Origin: Acidobacteriota bacterium
Lineage (GTDB): Bacteria > Acidobacteriota > Terriglobia > Terriglobales > Acidobacteriaceae
Assembly (NCBI GenBank): GCA_003225075.1
Contig: QIAP01000064.1
Span: forward strand, 1 to 34,326
Direction: 5' to 3'
Length of the DNA stretch: 34,326 nt
The notes under the pieces are model-generated. The model searched no databases. It saw only the letters and a list, made by a program, of their open reading frames with translations, and had not been told where the DNA came from. Made by a program: the position numbers and the translations under genes. Position 1 is the first letter of the stretch. Each line of letters begins with the position of its first letter. This document shows, piece by piece, positions 1-10,924 of the stretch.

Positions 1-230
1 GACATCCGGTGTGACGCTCGAAGATCAGCATGGGGTGATACATGTGCTGGCCATAACCACCGTTGAAGAAGCTGAGTTGTTGCTGGCCATGAGTGGGATC
101 GTCGGTGGAGTCGATGTCGAGCAGAATCTCGCCACGCTGGCGGACCTGGTCGCCACACACAACGGATGAACTGCTGGCACAGCAGGTCGTTGGTGTGTGT
201 ATCAAGTGATGGATGCTCCGAAAGGGAATG
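1..230 (-). pseudogene. IS1380-family transposase remnant (broken, runs off left edge)
   Basis: Read on the minus strand, about 1-127 encodes LLDIDSTDDPTHGQQQ followed by LSFFNGGYGQHMY, which I recognise as the conserved catalytic-core block of IS1380-type DDE transposases. The preceding codons (about 163-230) encode DTHTNDLLCQQFI, also typical of the family, but in another frame, so there is at least one frameshift between about 140 and 163. The N-terminal part of a normal transposase (over 400 residues) is missing, and the C-terminal part lies beyond the window. At 294-316 an AT-rich stretch (ttgctgaataatccagg) could be part of the old element terminus, but no paired end is visible. This is a dead element; the family call rests on motif memory. 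Confidence 0.75.
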
Positions 231-453
231 CTGGGTCTGCAAACCCAGTGTTCATCATTCCTTTTAGAGCATCTTTTCTTTTTTGGCTAGAGCCTTGCTG
301 AATAATCCAGGTTAGGCAGTCGCCGCAGCGGCAAAAAGCCCGCTCGTTAGATACGCAGCCGAGGACGAAATCGTAATGTGAAGTGAGTAAAGACTTGACC
401 CGCCACCTGGAGACTAACTCAGGATCTACGCCTCGCTTCTGGGCGGCGCCTCT

Positions 454-1968
454 TCACCAGGTGTAATGCGCCGTATAGGTAATCGCCTTCTCTCCATCGG
501 ACGGGATCGTCATTGGAAACTCGATGGTCCTGCTATCCGTCTTTCGGTACGGATCGGACTTTGCCGAGATATCCCAGGTAATCCAACGGTAGAGATGCTC
601 TACCACACGAACCTCTACCGGCTCTTTCTTGTGATTGCGGACCTTGATTTCGAAGGATTCATCAATCGTCTGCCGATTGGTGTCGAGGCGGTAGTCAGTA
701 CGGCGGCGCTCGCCAGTTAGGTCAAAAGCATTTCCCGTATAGACACGCACCTTTTCATCGCGCGGAGTGTGATCGATCACGTTCTCCCCGGTGAACTCAA
801 TTTGTCCATCGTCATTGCGTCTGTAGAACCGCACACGCCCTTTGGGGAGCGGCATACCCAAGTGGTTGGCTTCCGAGTTGGTGAACTCTCGCATCACCCA
901 TATCTTAGGATTCGATTCCGTACCATAGGAGAAATCGTTGCGAATGTTCTCCCAGTTCCATCCGTTATAGCGATTGGGGTCAAGTTTCAGCCCGTCATAG
1001 ACCTAGATTTGTGCGGTGGAAACGTTGCCAGCTCTGATGAACTCCACTTGTTTGGTTTCGCGGTCGTCCAGAGTGGCGGAATGAGCCAGGGTGTACAGGT
1101 GGTATTCGTCGAAGGTTCTTTCGGTGACTGGTGGGGTCATTACGCCGCCGCCTATTCCGCCGCCAATCCCCAACGCCTGCGCTCGGTCGTACATTTGTTC
1201 TGGCTGAATCTTGTTTACGTCACCCGCCATCAGCTTGATACGGGCATTCTGAAAACGCTTGCCGCTCTGATTGTCCATGGTGACCCAGCCGACAATGTCG
1301 ACTGCGTTCCCTTTTTCCGGCGCGACAATGTTGTAATCGGCTGCCCAGGTCAGGCCGCCGGTTACATATGAAAATTCAGCCCGCAATGGTCCAGGGGTCC
1401 GTGTGGACAGCAGCCATTGCAGCGTGGGCTTGAGCACCGTGTCGTTGCCGAGGGCAGGGAATAATGGCGTTCCCGGCAACCCAAAGCGAAGCTTGCCTTC
1501 GACTTCAACGATGGGCTGCTCCGCCCCACGCTGCGCCATCTGCGCCTGGTAATACTCAGCGCCGAACTGGCGCATCGCCATGAGGTCGTGAGGCACATAG
1601 CCGCTGCGGATGATCTTTCCGGGGACGATTTCTTGTTTATTTTCACGCTGCACCAGGAAGTCAATCGTTTTGCCTTCAGACAGTGAAAGCAGGAGCGACT
1701 CTGACACCGGATCGGCACGATAGTTTTGCTCCAGAACCTGAACAAATTGTTTACCGGACGGGTCGCGCAAGATCACGGAGTCCGGTTCCAGATGCATGGT
1801 AATGTCCGTGACACGGATACTATTCACGCCGGACTTCAGTTCTAACGGCAGCTCCTGGCGGACAACAGCAAAGTTCTGGTTATAGATCGTGAGCGAGGGT
1901 TGAGAAGGATCATCAACAGCCAGCGAGACGGTGCAAAGAGCAATCAGGCATACAAATCGGCGAATCAC
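454..1968 (-). pseudogene. DUF4139 domain secreted protein, interrupted by an in-frame TAG
   Basis: The reading frame starts at a GTG (1968) preceded by a good Shine-Dalgarno (GGGAGGA, 5 nt away) and opens with a signal peptide (MIRRFVCLIALCTVSLA). It resembles DUF4139 proteins, relatives of the mucoidy-inhibitor-A family, likely beta-rich and exported; no biochemical role is known to me. The frame is open to an amber codon at 1003-1005, then continues in the same frame through VYDGLKLDPNRYNGWNW to a normal end at 454. The part after the stop keeps strong family character (MREFTNSEANHLGMPLPKG). The stop probably replaces Tyr in a (Q)-Y-V-Y-D-G motif. Full length would be 504 residues; the truncated product is 321. 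One nonsense mutation with no frameshift means either a young pseudogene or a base-call error. Confidence 0.8.
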
Positions 1969-2328
1969 GGGTCCTCCCGGGCGAGGAGTTAGGCTCTTTA
2001 AGGAGCCCGGTTCAGCCTATCTTCTTTGGAACGCGGGAGGTAAGTACCACTTGCGCGAGATTTCTGGTCAGTCGGGAACGGTAGTCTATAGGGCGTTACC
2101 CACTGAAAACAGCGAGCGGCCATTCACGGCCGGCAATGCTGCTGGGGGACAACTGGCCTCTCGTCGGCGCTGTGCGCAGGTCGAGTTCAGCCTCAGGCAC
2201 GTACGGAACTATAAATTAGGACGCGTCGAAAAACCGCGCGCTAACGAACCGCTAATTTGAACGGCGAGAACAGCATACAACCAGATAAGCTCAGCACACG
2301 TCAAAGGCGCAGTCGGAAGGAGGACACG
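1969..2328. other. Intergenic region between divergent genes
   Basis: This 360-nt region separates the minus-strand DUF4139 gene from the plus-strand small membrane gene. It holds an imperfect 16-bp palindrome at 1992-2007 (GGCTCTTTAAGGAGCC) in the leader of the DUF4139 gene, which could be an operator or a small hairpin. A weak -10-like TATAAA lies at 2210-2215 before the plus-strand gene. I see no convincing coding sequence; an open frame across 1931-2260 has no recognisable features and no ribosome site. Confidence 0.5.
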
Positions 2329-2484
2329 ATGAGCATTTTCATGGTGCTGTTTATGGTGATGCTGATTGCCTGGCTTTTAGGATTTGCGGCGTTTCATGTG
2401 GCCGGGGGACTGATTCACCTTCTCCTGATCGTGGCGGTAATCTCCCTTGTCCTGCATTTTGTTCGCGGTGCAAGGACTGCCTAG
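2329..2484 (+). CDS. Lmo0937-family small membrane protein
   Basis: This 51-residue protein starts MSIFMVLFMVMLIAWLLGF and consists of two hydrophobic helices with a short Gly-containing turn (AGGLIH), ending in a basic tail (HFVRGARTA). That is the pattern and length of the Lmo0937 family of tiny membrane proteins, whose function is unknown and which often neighbour stress genes. I chose the ATG at 2329 because GGAAGGAGGA lies just upstream; an in-frame ATG at 2257 would add a hydrophilic extension without a ribosome site. The Gln-rich protein gene follows about 120 nt downstream on the same strand and may share regulation. Confidence 0.75.
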   Translation: MSIFMVLFMVMLIAWLLGFAAFHVAGGLIHLLLIVAVISLVLHFVRGARTA

Positions 2485-2605
2485 CTCCTTGGCGCCTGCT
2501 CGGAGTTTTGCGCGGGCTACCCGAGCAGTTGAATCCGCAACTAAGTACGGACGAGTGCACAAGTTTGCATGGTGCACCGATTAACGCAGTTTATAGGAGC
2601 TAACT

Positions 2606-2845
2606 ATGGCCCAGGACTTTGAAAAAAATAAGCAGTCGGGGAATCCAAACGAGCAACAGCGGAACCAACAACAGGGTGGCCAGCAGCAAGGTGGTCAGCA
2701 GGGAAACCAGAGTGAGCAGCAGAGACGGCAACAGGAGGAGCAGCGGAGAAAGCAGCAGGAAGAGCAAACCCGCAAGAACCCCGGCGGCGACCAAGGCCAA
2801 GGGCAACAGGATGAATCGGATCAGGGGAAACGGCGCGCTTCCTAG
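2606..2845 (+). CDS. Gln-rich low-complexity small protein
   Basis: This 79-residue protein contains 26 Gln (about one third) plus Arg, Glu, Gly, Asn and Lys, with almost no hydrophobic residues. It should be intrinsically disordered and soluble. The middle section (EQQRRQQEEQRRKQQEEQ) has charged heptad-like repeats. The start ATG has AGGAG 6 nt upstream, and a good terminator follows the stop, so it is a real transcription unit rather than noise. No domain is recognised. Small hydrophilic, disordered proteins of this kind are often desiccation or general-stress proteins, and the neighbouring Lmo0937-type gene fits that, but this is inference. Confidence 0.7.
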   Translation: MAQDFEKNKQSGNPNEQQRNQQQGGQQQGGQQGNQSEQQRRQQEEQRRKQQEEQTRKNPGGDQGQGQQDESDQGKRRAS

Positions 2846-2889
2846 GGGATTGTGTCGCTAAAGCACCCTGCCCAAGAATGGCTTGCACG

Positions 2890-2921
2890 AAAGCCCTCGA
2901 TAGGGTCCGAGGGCTTTTTTG
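2890..2921 (+). terminator. Rho-independent terminator after the Gln-rich protein gene
   Basis: AAGCCCTCG pairs with CGAGGGCTT around an 8-nt loop and is followed by a run of six T. It ends the transcript of the small Gln-rich gene 45 nt upstream. Confidence 0.85.
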
Positions 2922-2996
2922 TTGGATCGGGAATAGAACCCGGATTTAGAAACTACTTCACTGCTTTCATATCCGGCGCATGAGGTACATCGACCC

Positions 2997-4046
2997 TCAG
3001 TCGCCTACTGCTTCCAGTTCCTCATGCTCGACTCGACTCTTTAATTTTGGTGGTTCATGGGCGCGCCGGTTCACCAAGGCGACGCTGGCCAGGATCACCG
3101 CGGTCGCAATCACTGTGCGCACGCCGATGGCTTCATCGGCCAGTGCCCAACCCAGCAGCACCGCTACCAAGGGATTGACATAAGCGAAAGTAGAAACCCG
3201 CGTCGGTGAACTCGCGGTGTTGAGCCAGGTGAAGGCGGTGAACGCAATAATGGATCCGAAGACGATCAGATATGCCAGTGACAACGCGGACTTTGCCGTG
3301 ACTGTGGCGAGGTGAAGTCGAGTGGCCTCGCCAGTCAACAAACCAGCGCAGCACAAAGAGATTCCACCTGTGGCCATCTGCATGGCAGCGGAAAGCATGG
3401 AAGACGATGGCAGCTTCGCGTCCTGCGCATAGATCGTTCCCAGTCCCCACATGAACGCGCCGAACAGCACCGCAGCCGCGCCCAGGAGGCTGACCTGAGA
3501 ATTGGAATGAAGTCCATCCGGCCCGATCAGAATCGCTACCCCGGCGAAGCCCACGATTAGTCCCAGGACGGCGCGCCAACCCAGATGGCGGTCGCGACCT
3601 TTGAAACGCGCCAGCAACACAACCCAAAGTGGAAGAGTCGCCGAAAGCAGTGCCGCCAATCCGGAGGGCACGCGCTGCTCGGCCCAGGCAATACTTCCGT
3701 GGGCCCCAAGGAACAGAAGTGCGCCGGCGATTGCGGCAGAGATCCACTGACCGAGTCGCGGCGCCGGAGTGCCGCGCAGTCGAACCCAGGCGTAAAGCAA
3801 ACTACCAGCAACGAGATGCCGCACTCCCATCATCAGGAGTGGCGGAATGCTTTCCACAGCAAAGCGAATGGCCAGGTAGGTGGAGCCCCAGATCAGATAG
3901 ATGGCAGCAAACGCCAGGATCAGGCGAGGTCCCGCTCCGCGGGAAGACGAGCTAATCTTGTGGCGAACGTGGGTTTGGGCTCCAATTTCAAGCACTTGGC
4001 CGCTGCGAAGCAAGGAGCGTATCGTCGAATTCTGGTCGGTCATCAT
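2997..4046 (-). CDS. EamA (DMT superfamily) drug/metabolite exporter
   Basis: This 349-residue inner-membrane protein has about ten hydrophobic helices in two EamA halves. The first half opens with LILAFAAIYLIWGSTYLAIR, the typical start of YedA/RhaT-like members; the second half includes FTWLNTASSPTRVSTFAYVNP and VAVLLGWALADEAI, a hallmark of the family. It probably exports a small metabolite or toxic compound; the substrate cannot be read from sequence. The N-terminus is about 35 residues longer than usual before helix 1, with no internal start codon that would shorten it. The gene is divergent from a CGNR-type regulator gene; such pairs usually mean the regulator controls the exporter. The promoter is TTGACA-N18-TATAAC (4106 to 4077), overlapped by inverted repeats. 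Confidence 0.9.
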   Translation of the reverse strand: MMTDQNSTIRSLLRSGQVLEIGAQTHVRHKISSSSRGAGPRLILAFAAIYLIWGSTYLAIRFAVESIPPLLMMGVRHLVAGSLLYAWVRLRGTPAPRLGQWISAAIAGALLFLGAHGSIAWAEQRVPSGLAALLSATLPLWVVLLARFKGRDRHLGWRAVLGLIVGFAGVAILIGPDGLHSNSQVSLLGAAAVLFGAFMWGLGTIYAQDAKLPSSSMLSAAMQMATGGISLCCAGLLTGEATRLHLATVTAKSALSLAYLIVFGSIIAFTAFTWLNTASSPTRVSTFAYVNPLVAVLLGWALADEAIGVRTVIATAVILASVALVNRRAHEPPKLKSRVEHEELEAVGD

Positions 4047-4052
4047 GGCACC

Positions 4053-4080
4053 TAACCATCAAAACGTGCTATGGTGGTTA
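4053..4080. promoter_or_regulatory. Operator candidate 1 (TAACCA-N16-TGGTTA)
   Basis: A 28-bp dyad with perfect 6-bp arms. Its right arm overlaps the -10 box of the exporter promoter, a classic repressor position. The same 28-bp geometry recurs 43 bp away. The likely binder is the CGNR protein encoded next door (inference). Confidence 0.55.
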
Positions 4081-4106
4081 TACAAGTTATTATTCTAACC
4101 TGTCAA
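4077..4106 (-). promoter_or_regulatory. Sigma-70-type promoter of the EamA exporter gene
   Basis: On the minus strand TTGACA (4106-4101) and TATAAC (4082-4077) are separated by 18 nt, with transcription expected to begin near 4070, about 24 nt before the start codon. Both core elements are embedded between the two inverted repeats listed separately. Confidence 0.7.
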
Positions 4107-4123
4107 GACGTTTATGATGGTTA
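4096..4123. promoter_or_regulatory. Operator candidate 2 (TAACC-N18-GGTTA)
   Basis: A second 28-bp dyad with the same outer arms as operator 1 and an offset of 43 bp, about four helical turns, so both sites would face the same side of the DNA. It covers the -35 box and part of the spacer of the exporter promoter and lies about 100 bp before the regulator start codon. Confidence 0.5.
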
Positions 4124-4222
4124 GAAAGGTATTTTTTGTCGGACTACGGATCACAGATTCCAAGACTTACCCAGTCGACTCAAAAGCTCTTAAGTGAGGC
4201 GACGCAAGGACTTAATTAGAAA

Positions 4223-4843
4223 ATGACTGACGCTGCTCCCAAATCCGATTTCCAGTTCGTTGCGGGCCGCTTGTGTCTGGATTTCGCAAACACAGTGGAC
4301 TATCGCAATTCCCCACAGGAATTGGATCAATTGAATACATACGAGGACGTGATCGCCTGGGCCGAGCAGGCGGGAATCGTCAGCGAAGCTGACGCTCGAA
4401 AAATGAAGCAGGCTGCGAAGAACGGGATGAGGGCTGAGACTGCCTTGCGCCATGCGCTAACACTGCGGGAAGCAATTTATGAAATCGTTTCGGCAGCGGT
4501 CAATCGGGAACCGTGGCCGGAGATGCCGGTTCACTTTTTGAACCGCACGTTGCGCGATGCAGGAGGACAAAGAATACTGGCCGCCGGGAAAGATCGCTTC
4601 ACATGGAAATGGAATGCGCCAGCCGGGCACCTGGAATCGATTTTGTGGCCGGTCGCGCAGGATGCGGCGGAGTTACTCACCTCGGATGAATTATCCCGAG
4701 TGCACAAGTGTTCGGCTGAAGACTGTGGCTGGTTGTTCATGGATCGCAGCAAGAACCAGAGCCGTCGCTGGTGCGAGATGAAGAACTGCGGCAATCGCGA
4801 TAAAGCGCGACGGTATTATGAAAGAGTGAGGGCGGCAGATTGA
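4223..4843 (+). CDS. ABATE/CGNR zinc-finger transcriptional regulator
   Basis: This 206-residue protein has an N-terminal ABATE domain (FVAGRLCLDFANTV, first ~20 residues, is typical) and a C-terminal CGNR zinc finger. The finger shows paired cysteines: HKCSAEDCGWLFMD, then RRWCEMKNCGNRDKARRYY, the last containing the naming CGNR motif. Family members are presumed stress- or ligand-responsive DNA-binding regulators. The divergent exporter gene, with two identically spaced dyads in the 176-bp gap, strongly suggests local control of export and perhaps autoregulation. No clear Shine-Dalgarno is visible before the ATG. The gene ends 12 nt before the stop of a convergent hypothetical gene. Confidence 0.9.
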   Translation: MTDAAPKSDFQFVAGRLCLDFANTVDYRNSPQELDQLNTYEDVIAWAEQAGIVSEADARKMKQAAKNGMRAETALRHALTLREAIYEIVSAAVNREPWPEMPVHFLNRTLRDAGGQRILAAGKDRFTWKWNAPAGHLESILWPVAQDAAELLTSDELSRVHKCSAEDCGWLFMDRSKNQSRRWCEMKNCGNRDKARRYYERVRAAD

Positions 4844-4855
4844 TCCCTGCTGAGG

Positions 4856-5329
4856 CTAGTTGCCGGTTTCCTCAAGCCGCATTGGCATGGGCGTAGCGGG
4901 AAATAACAAAGGTTCCAGAATTAACTGGCGGGCGAGTTCAGCGGTAAGCTGCTGGTCGGCTGAATAAAGCTCCACCGCGGAGTTGCTGGTGGATCGCAAG
5001 GCAAGGAAGCCGCCGTCCGGGACAGCAGTATTTTTGTGTTCAGGTTCGAAATTGTATTGAATAGTGCGGGCAGCCATGTCGGCCGTGAGTACGACCGCCA
5101 CACCGGTTGGCGGATTAGAAATGCGGGCCTGAAAATCAGATATCTTTTTGAAGTCGGCGTATCCGTCAAGGCGGCGGAATTCTTCGACATCACGTTCGAG
5201 CTCAACGAGGAGCTCACTCCACTTCCGTACTGCCAGGACCTCAAATGAGTTCTGAGGCGCTGTGCGTCCGGAGCCGTTTCGTCTTCCTGCGCGCGCGCGA
5301 TTCTTCAGATGATCCGCTACCCAGCCCAT
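4856..5329 (-). CDS. Hypothetical protein, 157 residues
   Basis: I do not recognise this protein. The N-terminal third is basic and hydrophilic (KNRARAGRRNGSGR), followed by a helical acidic stretch (LLVELERDVEEFRRLDGY) and a mixed alpha/beta C-terminal part. There is no signal peptide or membrane helix, so it is probably cytoplasmic. The ATG at 5329 is preceded by GAGGGAG on the minus strand, supporting the start. It is convergent with the CGNR gene, 12 nt between stops, and has no same-strand partner. Confidence 0.6.
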   Translation of the reverse strand: MGWVADHLKNRARAGRRNGSGRTAPQNSFEVLAVRKWSELLVELERDVEEFRRLDGYADFKKISDFQARISNPPTGVAVVLTADMAARTIQYNFEPEHKNTAVPDGGFLALRSTSNSAVELYSADQQLTAELARQLILEPLLFPATPMPMRLEETGN

Positions 5330-5541
5330 ACTCCCTCATACCTTCTGGAAACAATAAAGTCCTGAATCGAACATTTGAGATGCTGAGAGGGGTCGCCGGG
5401 TAGTCTCTTCGAAGAAAGCCTTCCGGTAGCGCGCCAAATCATTGACCTTAAGGAGCATACCCGAAAAAACCTAATCGCCTACCCTGCGTATGGTATCGAA
5501 CATTCCCCAGGACAAAGAGAATAATAAGCGCGGATAAGATC

Positions 5542-5736
5542 ATGTCGCGCAAGCGTCCCCCTAAAGAACGACGCCGTAGAAGTGCAGTCCCCCTGACCGG
5601 GGACAATCCCGATAAGCCCCAGTTGCCGTACTCGAGGCGGGAGAGCGATCGGGAAAAAGCACACGTGTACCGCTGGATTGAATTAGGCGAGGCGGCCTTG
5701 CCTCCAGACGAGAAGCCTAAGGACAAAGCAGCTTAA
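5542..5736 (+). CDS. Small basic hypothetical protein
   Basis: A 64-residue, highly charged frame beginning MSRKRPPKERRRRS and ending PPDEKPKDKAA, with no hydrophobic segment. It could be a nucleic-acid-binding small protein or a spurious frame. The upstream sequence has only a weak ribosome site (GCGGATAAG), and an overlapping minus-strand frame exists. The composition (Arg/Lys-rich start, acidic-Pro end) is more protein-like than random, but confidence is low. Confidence 0.4.
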   Translation: MSRKRPPKERRRRSAVPLTGDNPDKPQLPYSRRESDREKAHVYRWIELGEAALPPDEKPKDKAA

Positions 5737-5788
5737 TTGTTCAGACGCTACTCGGCACTCTCGCCACGAGCGGCCAAGAAGCTTAAAG

Positions 5789-7087
5789 CTACGGGGTGAT
5801 CTCAAAGACGACACCATGACAGCCGGTACCGCTGGCACAGTCAGAGGTCGTACCGTAAAGATTACCGGCTTTGTCGAGGACCAGGCTGCCGAACGGCCGT
5901 ATGGCGGGTTTGCCCTGGAAGGCGTGGAGGACATTGTATGCCCAGCCTCCGCCCGACTTAGGCGCTAATTCGAAGACCGCGCCGAGGCCGAGAGGGGCGT
6001 CGTCGTTTGCAGTGGTGCCGTAGAGGTTCCCGGCTGCATCGAAGATCACCGCGGCGTGGACCGCGGCGTGGGGATTGGCTGCTGGATGGTCCTCGAGGGT
6101 ATATAGCACGCTCTCCGCCTAGCTCCCATCCGACTTCGGCTTCAGCTTAAAGACAACCCCGCAGCCGGCACCGCTGCTGATACATGTGGTGCTGCCACCA
6201 AGGAGGTTCGTGCCATAGAGATTCCCGGCCACATCGAAGTTGAGGTTAGCCTCAGGGAGGTCTCCGGCGGCGCCGAAGAAGTTACGGATCACGCTCTCCA
6301 TCCAGCCTCCGTCCGACTGCGGTGCCAGTTTGAAAGCCACACCGCCGTTCGAGGCGCCACCAACCGATGTCGTGCCGTTAAAGATTCCCTGCTGCGTCCA
6401 AGGGTGAGGCCGGCAACGGGGTTCTGCCCGTCGGCGCAGTTCGTAAGGGAGCAGAAGCTATACAGCACGCTCTCGGTCCAGCTCCCATCCGAGTTCGGTG
6501 TTAGCTTGAAGACGACGCCGCAGCCGGCGTTGGAACAGGAGGAGGCCCCCCAAAGGCGGTCGTGCCGTAGAGCTTTCCCGCTGCGTCGAAGATGAGACCT
6601 GCAAGAGGCTCGAGTCCGGTCGGGGGACCCAGTAAAGCTGTGCAACACAATCTCCGTCCAGGTGCCGTCGGCGTTCGGCTTGAGCTTGAAGACCACACCG
6701 CTACCGCCGCCAGGGCCAAGCGGGGTGGTGCCATAAAGATTTCCCGCTCCGTCAAAGATGAGGCCGGGCAAGGGGATTAAATCCATCGGCGCAGTTCGTG
6801 AGGACACAGAAGCTGTGCAACACGCTCTCCGTCCAACTTCCGTTCGAGTTAGGCGTCAGCTTGAAAACCGTGCCTTTACCAAAAGCGCCACCTGCGCTTG
6901 TCGTGCCGTAAAGATTCCCTGCTGCGTCGAAGATAAGGCCGGCATCGGGATTTGCTCCATCTTTACCCGTAAGCTCATGCAGCACCTTGAACGTGCTGGC
7001 CGCCGCGGCGCCGGTCGGCAGCAGCAGAGCCGTCGCCAGCACCGCCAGAATTCCGCTCATCCTGAACCAAAATTTCTTTTGCCGCAC
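5789..7087 (-). pseudogene. GloVer (TIGR03803) tandem-repeat secreted protein, multiply frameshifted
   Basis: The gene begins at a GTG (7087) with GAGGAGG 9 nt upstream and a clean signal peptide (VRQKKFWFRMSGILAVLATA). It then encodes repeats of the pattern GLIFDAAGNLYGTT - GCGVVFKLTPNSDGSW - ESVLHSF, which I recognise as the choice-of-anchor GloVer repeat common in Acidobacteria. The frame is lost five times: one extra base near 6766-6768, one in the G5 run at 6622-6626, one missing base in the C6 run at 6546-6551, and extra bases near 6402-6404 and 6378-6379. In addition the Trp of an SDGSW-type motif is TAG (6119-6121). Stitched together it would be about 430 residues ending GVVFEITP. It is probably a decayed cell-surface or secreted protein; misassembly or homopolymer errors in a repetitive gene are the alternative. 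Confidence 0.85.
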
Positions 7088-7380
7088 GGAATTACCCTCC
7101 TCTCTGCGACATTGTGAAGGCCAAATTGGGAAATGAACGCTCTCGGCGGGGAGCAACAGACGGGCTTGTGCGGGTTGTGTAGCCTAAGGAAGATCCCAAG
7201 GGCATGCGTTGAGACGGCATGCCTGCCCTCCGAGACGAAAGAGTAGGGACCCCATTTTACACCGCCTTCTTACACCCGCTGAAACCACCTGTCAAGTGAT
7301 GTTCTCTAGTGCCTCAGCAACCGCAATTCCACCGGAAACCGCCTTCTTGAAAACGGCGTAGGCCAGGAGTGCCAGGAAGA

Positions 7381-7482
7381 CTGGACTGTTTTGCGGCCGT
7401 CACAGCTTATCCCCAACGCTACGATCATCCAACGATGTTTGAACGGCGTGCCATCGATCAGCACCGCATACAGTGATGGCGG
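7381..7482 (-). mobile_element. IS256/mutator-type transposase fragment
   Basis: On the minus strand the codons read YAVLIDGTPFKHRW then MIVALGISCDGRKTV, matching the block around a catalytic Asp in mutator-type (IS256-like) transposases, which normally continues into LGLRQGATEN. Here the similarity stops after GRKTVQ, so only about 34 codons survive. The upstream end abuts the kinase promoter, meaning the kinase gene now starts at the scar of an old insertion. Family assignment is from motif memory and could be a related DDE family. Confidence 0.6.
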
Positions 7483-7490
7483 TCCCGCAC

Positions 7491-7496
7491 TATAAT
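7491..7496 (+). promoter_or_regulatory. -10 box (TATAAT) for a probably leaderless kinase mRNA
   Basis: A perfect TATAAT ends 9 nt before the ATG at 7506. With the usual 6-7 nt to the start site, transcription would begin within 1-3 nt of the start codon. No Shine-Dalgarno and no clear -35 box are visible. Confidence 0.55.
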
Positions 7497-7505
7497 TCCT
7501 GACTT

Positions 7506-10175
<2,670 letters not shown>

Positions 10176-10210
10176 CCCGAAGCGCATCTACGTAATGGAT
10201 CAGAGCTTTT

Positions 10211-10924
10211 ATGAGACTCAGAACAGGACGTCGAATTGGCGACGTGGCGGTGATAGTGGCGCTGATCGTCCTGGAGTGTGCGATCTTGCATACTCACAGT
10301 CTGGCACAGCAGGGGTCCGCAACGCGTGGTTTGGCCATCAAGACTGAGTCTTTGCCCGCAGGTACCGCCCACCAGGATTATCACTTTCAATTGGAGGCAA
10401 TTGGGGGGACGTCGCCGCTACACTGGTCGGTGGCCAGCGGCGAATTTCCGTTGGGGATGAGTCTGGAGGCGGCGAGCGGTGTGATCTCCGGGGCGCCCAC
10501 GAGCGCCGGAGATTTTGATTTTACGGTGGAGGTCAGCGACTCGGGCAGTCCCGCCCAACGTGCGAGCAAACAATTCACGTTACATGTGGCCATGCCGCTG
10601 CTCCTGCAATGGACACGTCCCCCGCTGGTGAACGGCAACAACATTGAGGGAGCGGTAATGGTCACCAATGGCACGACTGCGGATTTTGATCTCACAGTGA
10701 TTGTGGTAGCAGTGAACGAGATCGGAAAAGCGTTTGCTTTGAGGTATGAACACCTGAACCTGAAGGCGAACGCACCGCCCTTGGAGATTGATTTCAGCTC
10801 GACGGTTCCTCAAGGCGCCTACGTGGTGCATGTTGATGCGGTCGCTGAGGTTTTGTCCAAGAATGCAATTTATCGGCAGCGTTTGCAGACATCTTCAGGG
10901 CTACAGGTGAACGCGGGACCGTAG
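10211..10924 (+). CDS. Secreted putative-Ig (He_PIG) domain protein
   Basis: This 237-residue protein begins with a signal peptide or anchor (VAVIVALIVLECAILHTHSLA). Residues ~40-130 form a cadherin-like putative Ig domain: SLPAGTAHQDYHFQLEAIGG, TSPLHWSVASGEFPLGMSL and GVISGAPTSAGDFDFTVEVSD are typical He_PIG signatures. The C-terminal half is a second beta-rich region of unknown family. It is likely exported and may bind protein or carbohydrate. It lies directly after the kinase gene, so it could be a ligand or partner for the external propeller of the kinase; that link rests only on position. Confidence 0.8.
   Translation: MRLRTGRRIGDVAVIVALIVLECAILHTHSLAQQGSATRGLAIKTESLPAGTAHQDYHFQLEAIGGTSPLHWSVASGEFPLGMSLEAASGVISGAPTSAGDFDFTVEVSDSGSPAQRASKQFTLHVAMPLLLQWTRPPLVNGNNIEGAVMVTNGTTADFDLTVIVVAVNEIGKAFALRYEHLNLKANAPPLEIDFSSTVPQGAYVVHVDAVAEVLSKNAIYRQRLQTSSGLQVNAGP

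Larger units (their letters stand above)
7088..7505. other. Intergenic region with transposase remnant and kinase promoter
   Basis: This stretch separates the GloVer pseudogene from the kinase gene. It contains the IS256-like fragment (7381-7482) and a TATAAT box (7491-7496), both listed separately. Between 7100 and 7380 I see no supported gene or RNA. Confidence 0.5.

Noticed and set aside
1931-2260. Plus-strand open frame of 109 codons
   Set aside because: No ribosome site, no protein-like pattern, and it overlaps the signal-peptide region of the minus-strand gene.
5448-5726. Minus-strand open frame opposite the small basic gene
   Set aside because: Ser/Arg/Gly-rich antisense composition without ribosome site; the plus-strand frame is more protein-like.
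1003-6121. TAG recoded as a sense codon (two premature TAGs)
   Set aside because: Intact genes here (for example mec and cysO) end in TAG, and the two interrupted sites would need different residues (Tyr and Trp).
7280-7380. Minus-strand hydrophobic fragment reading FLALLAYAVFKKAV...
   Set aside because: Only about 30 codons, no start codon or ribosome site, and no link in frame to the transposase remnant next to it; probably chance.
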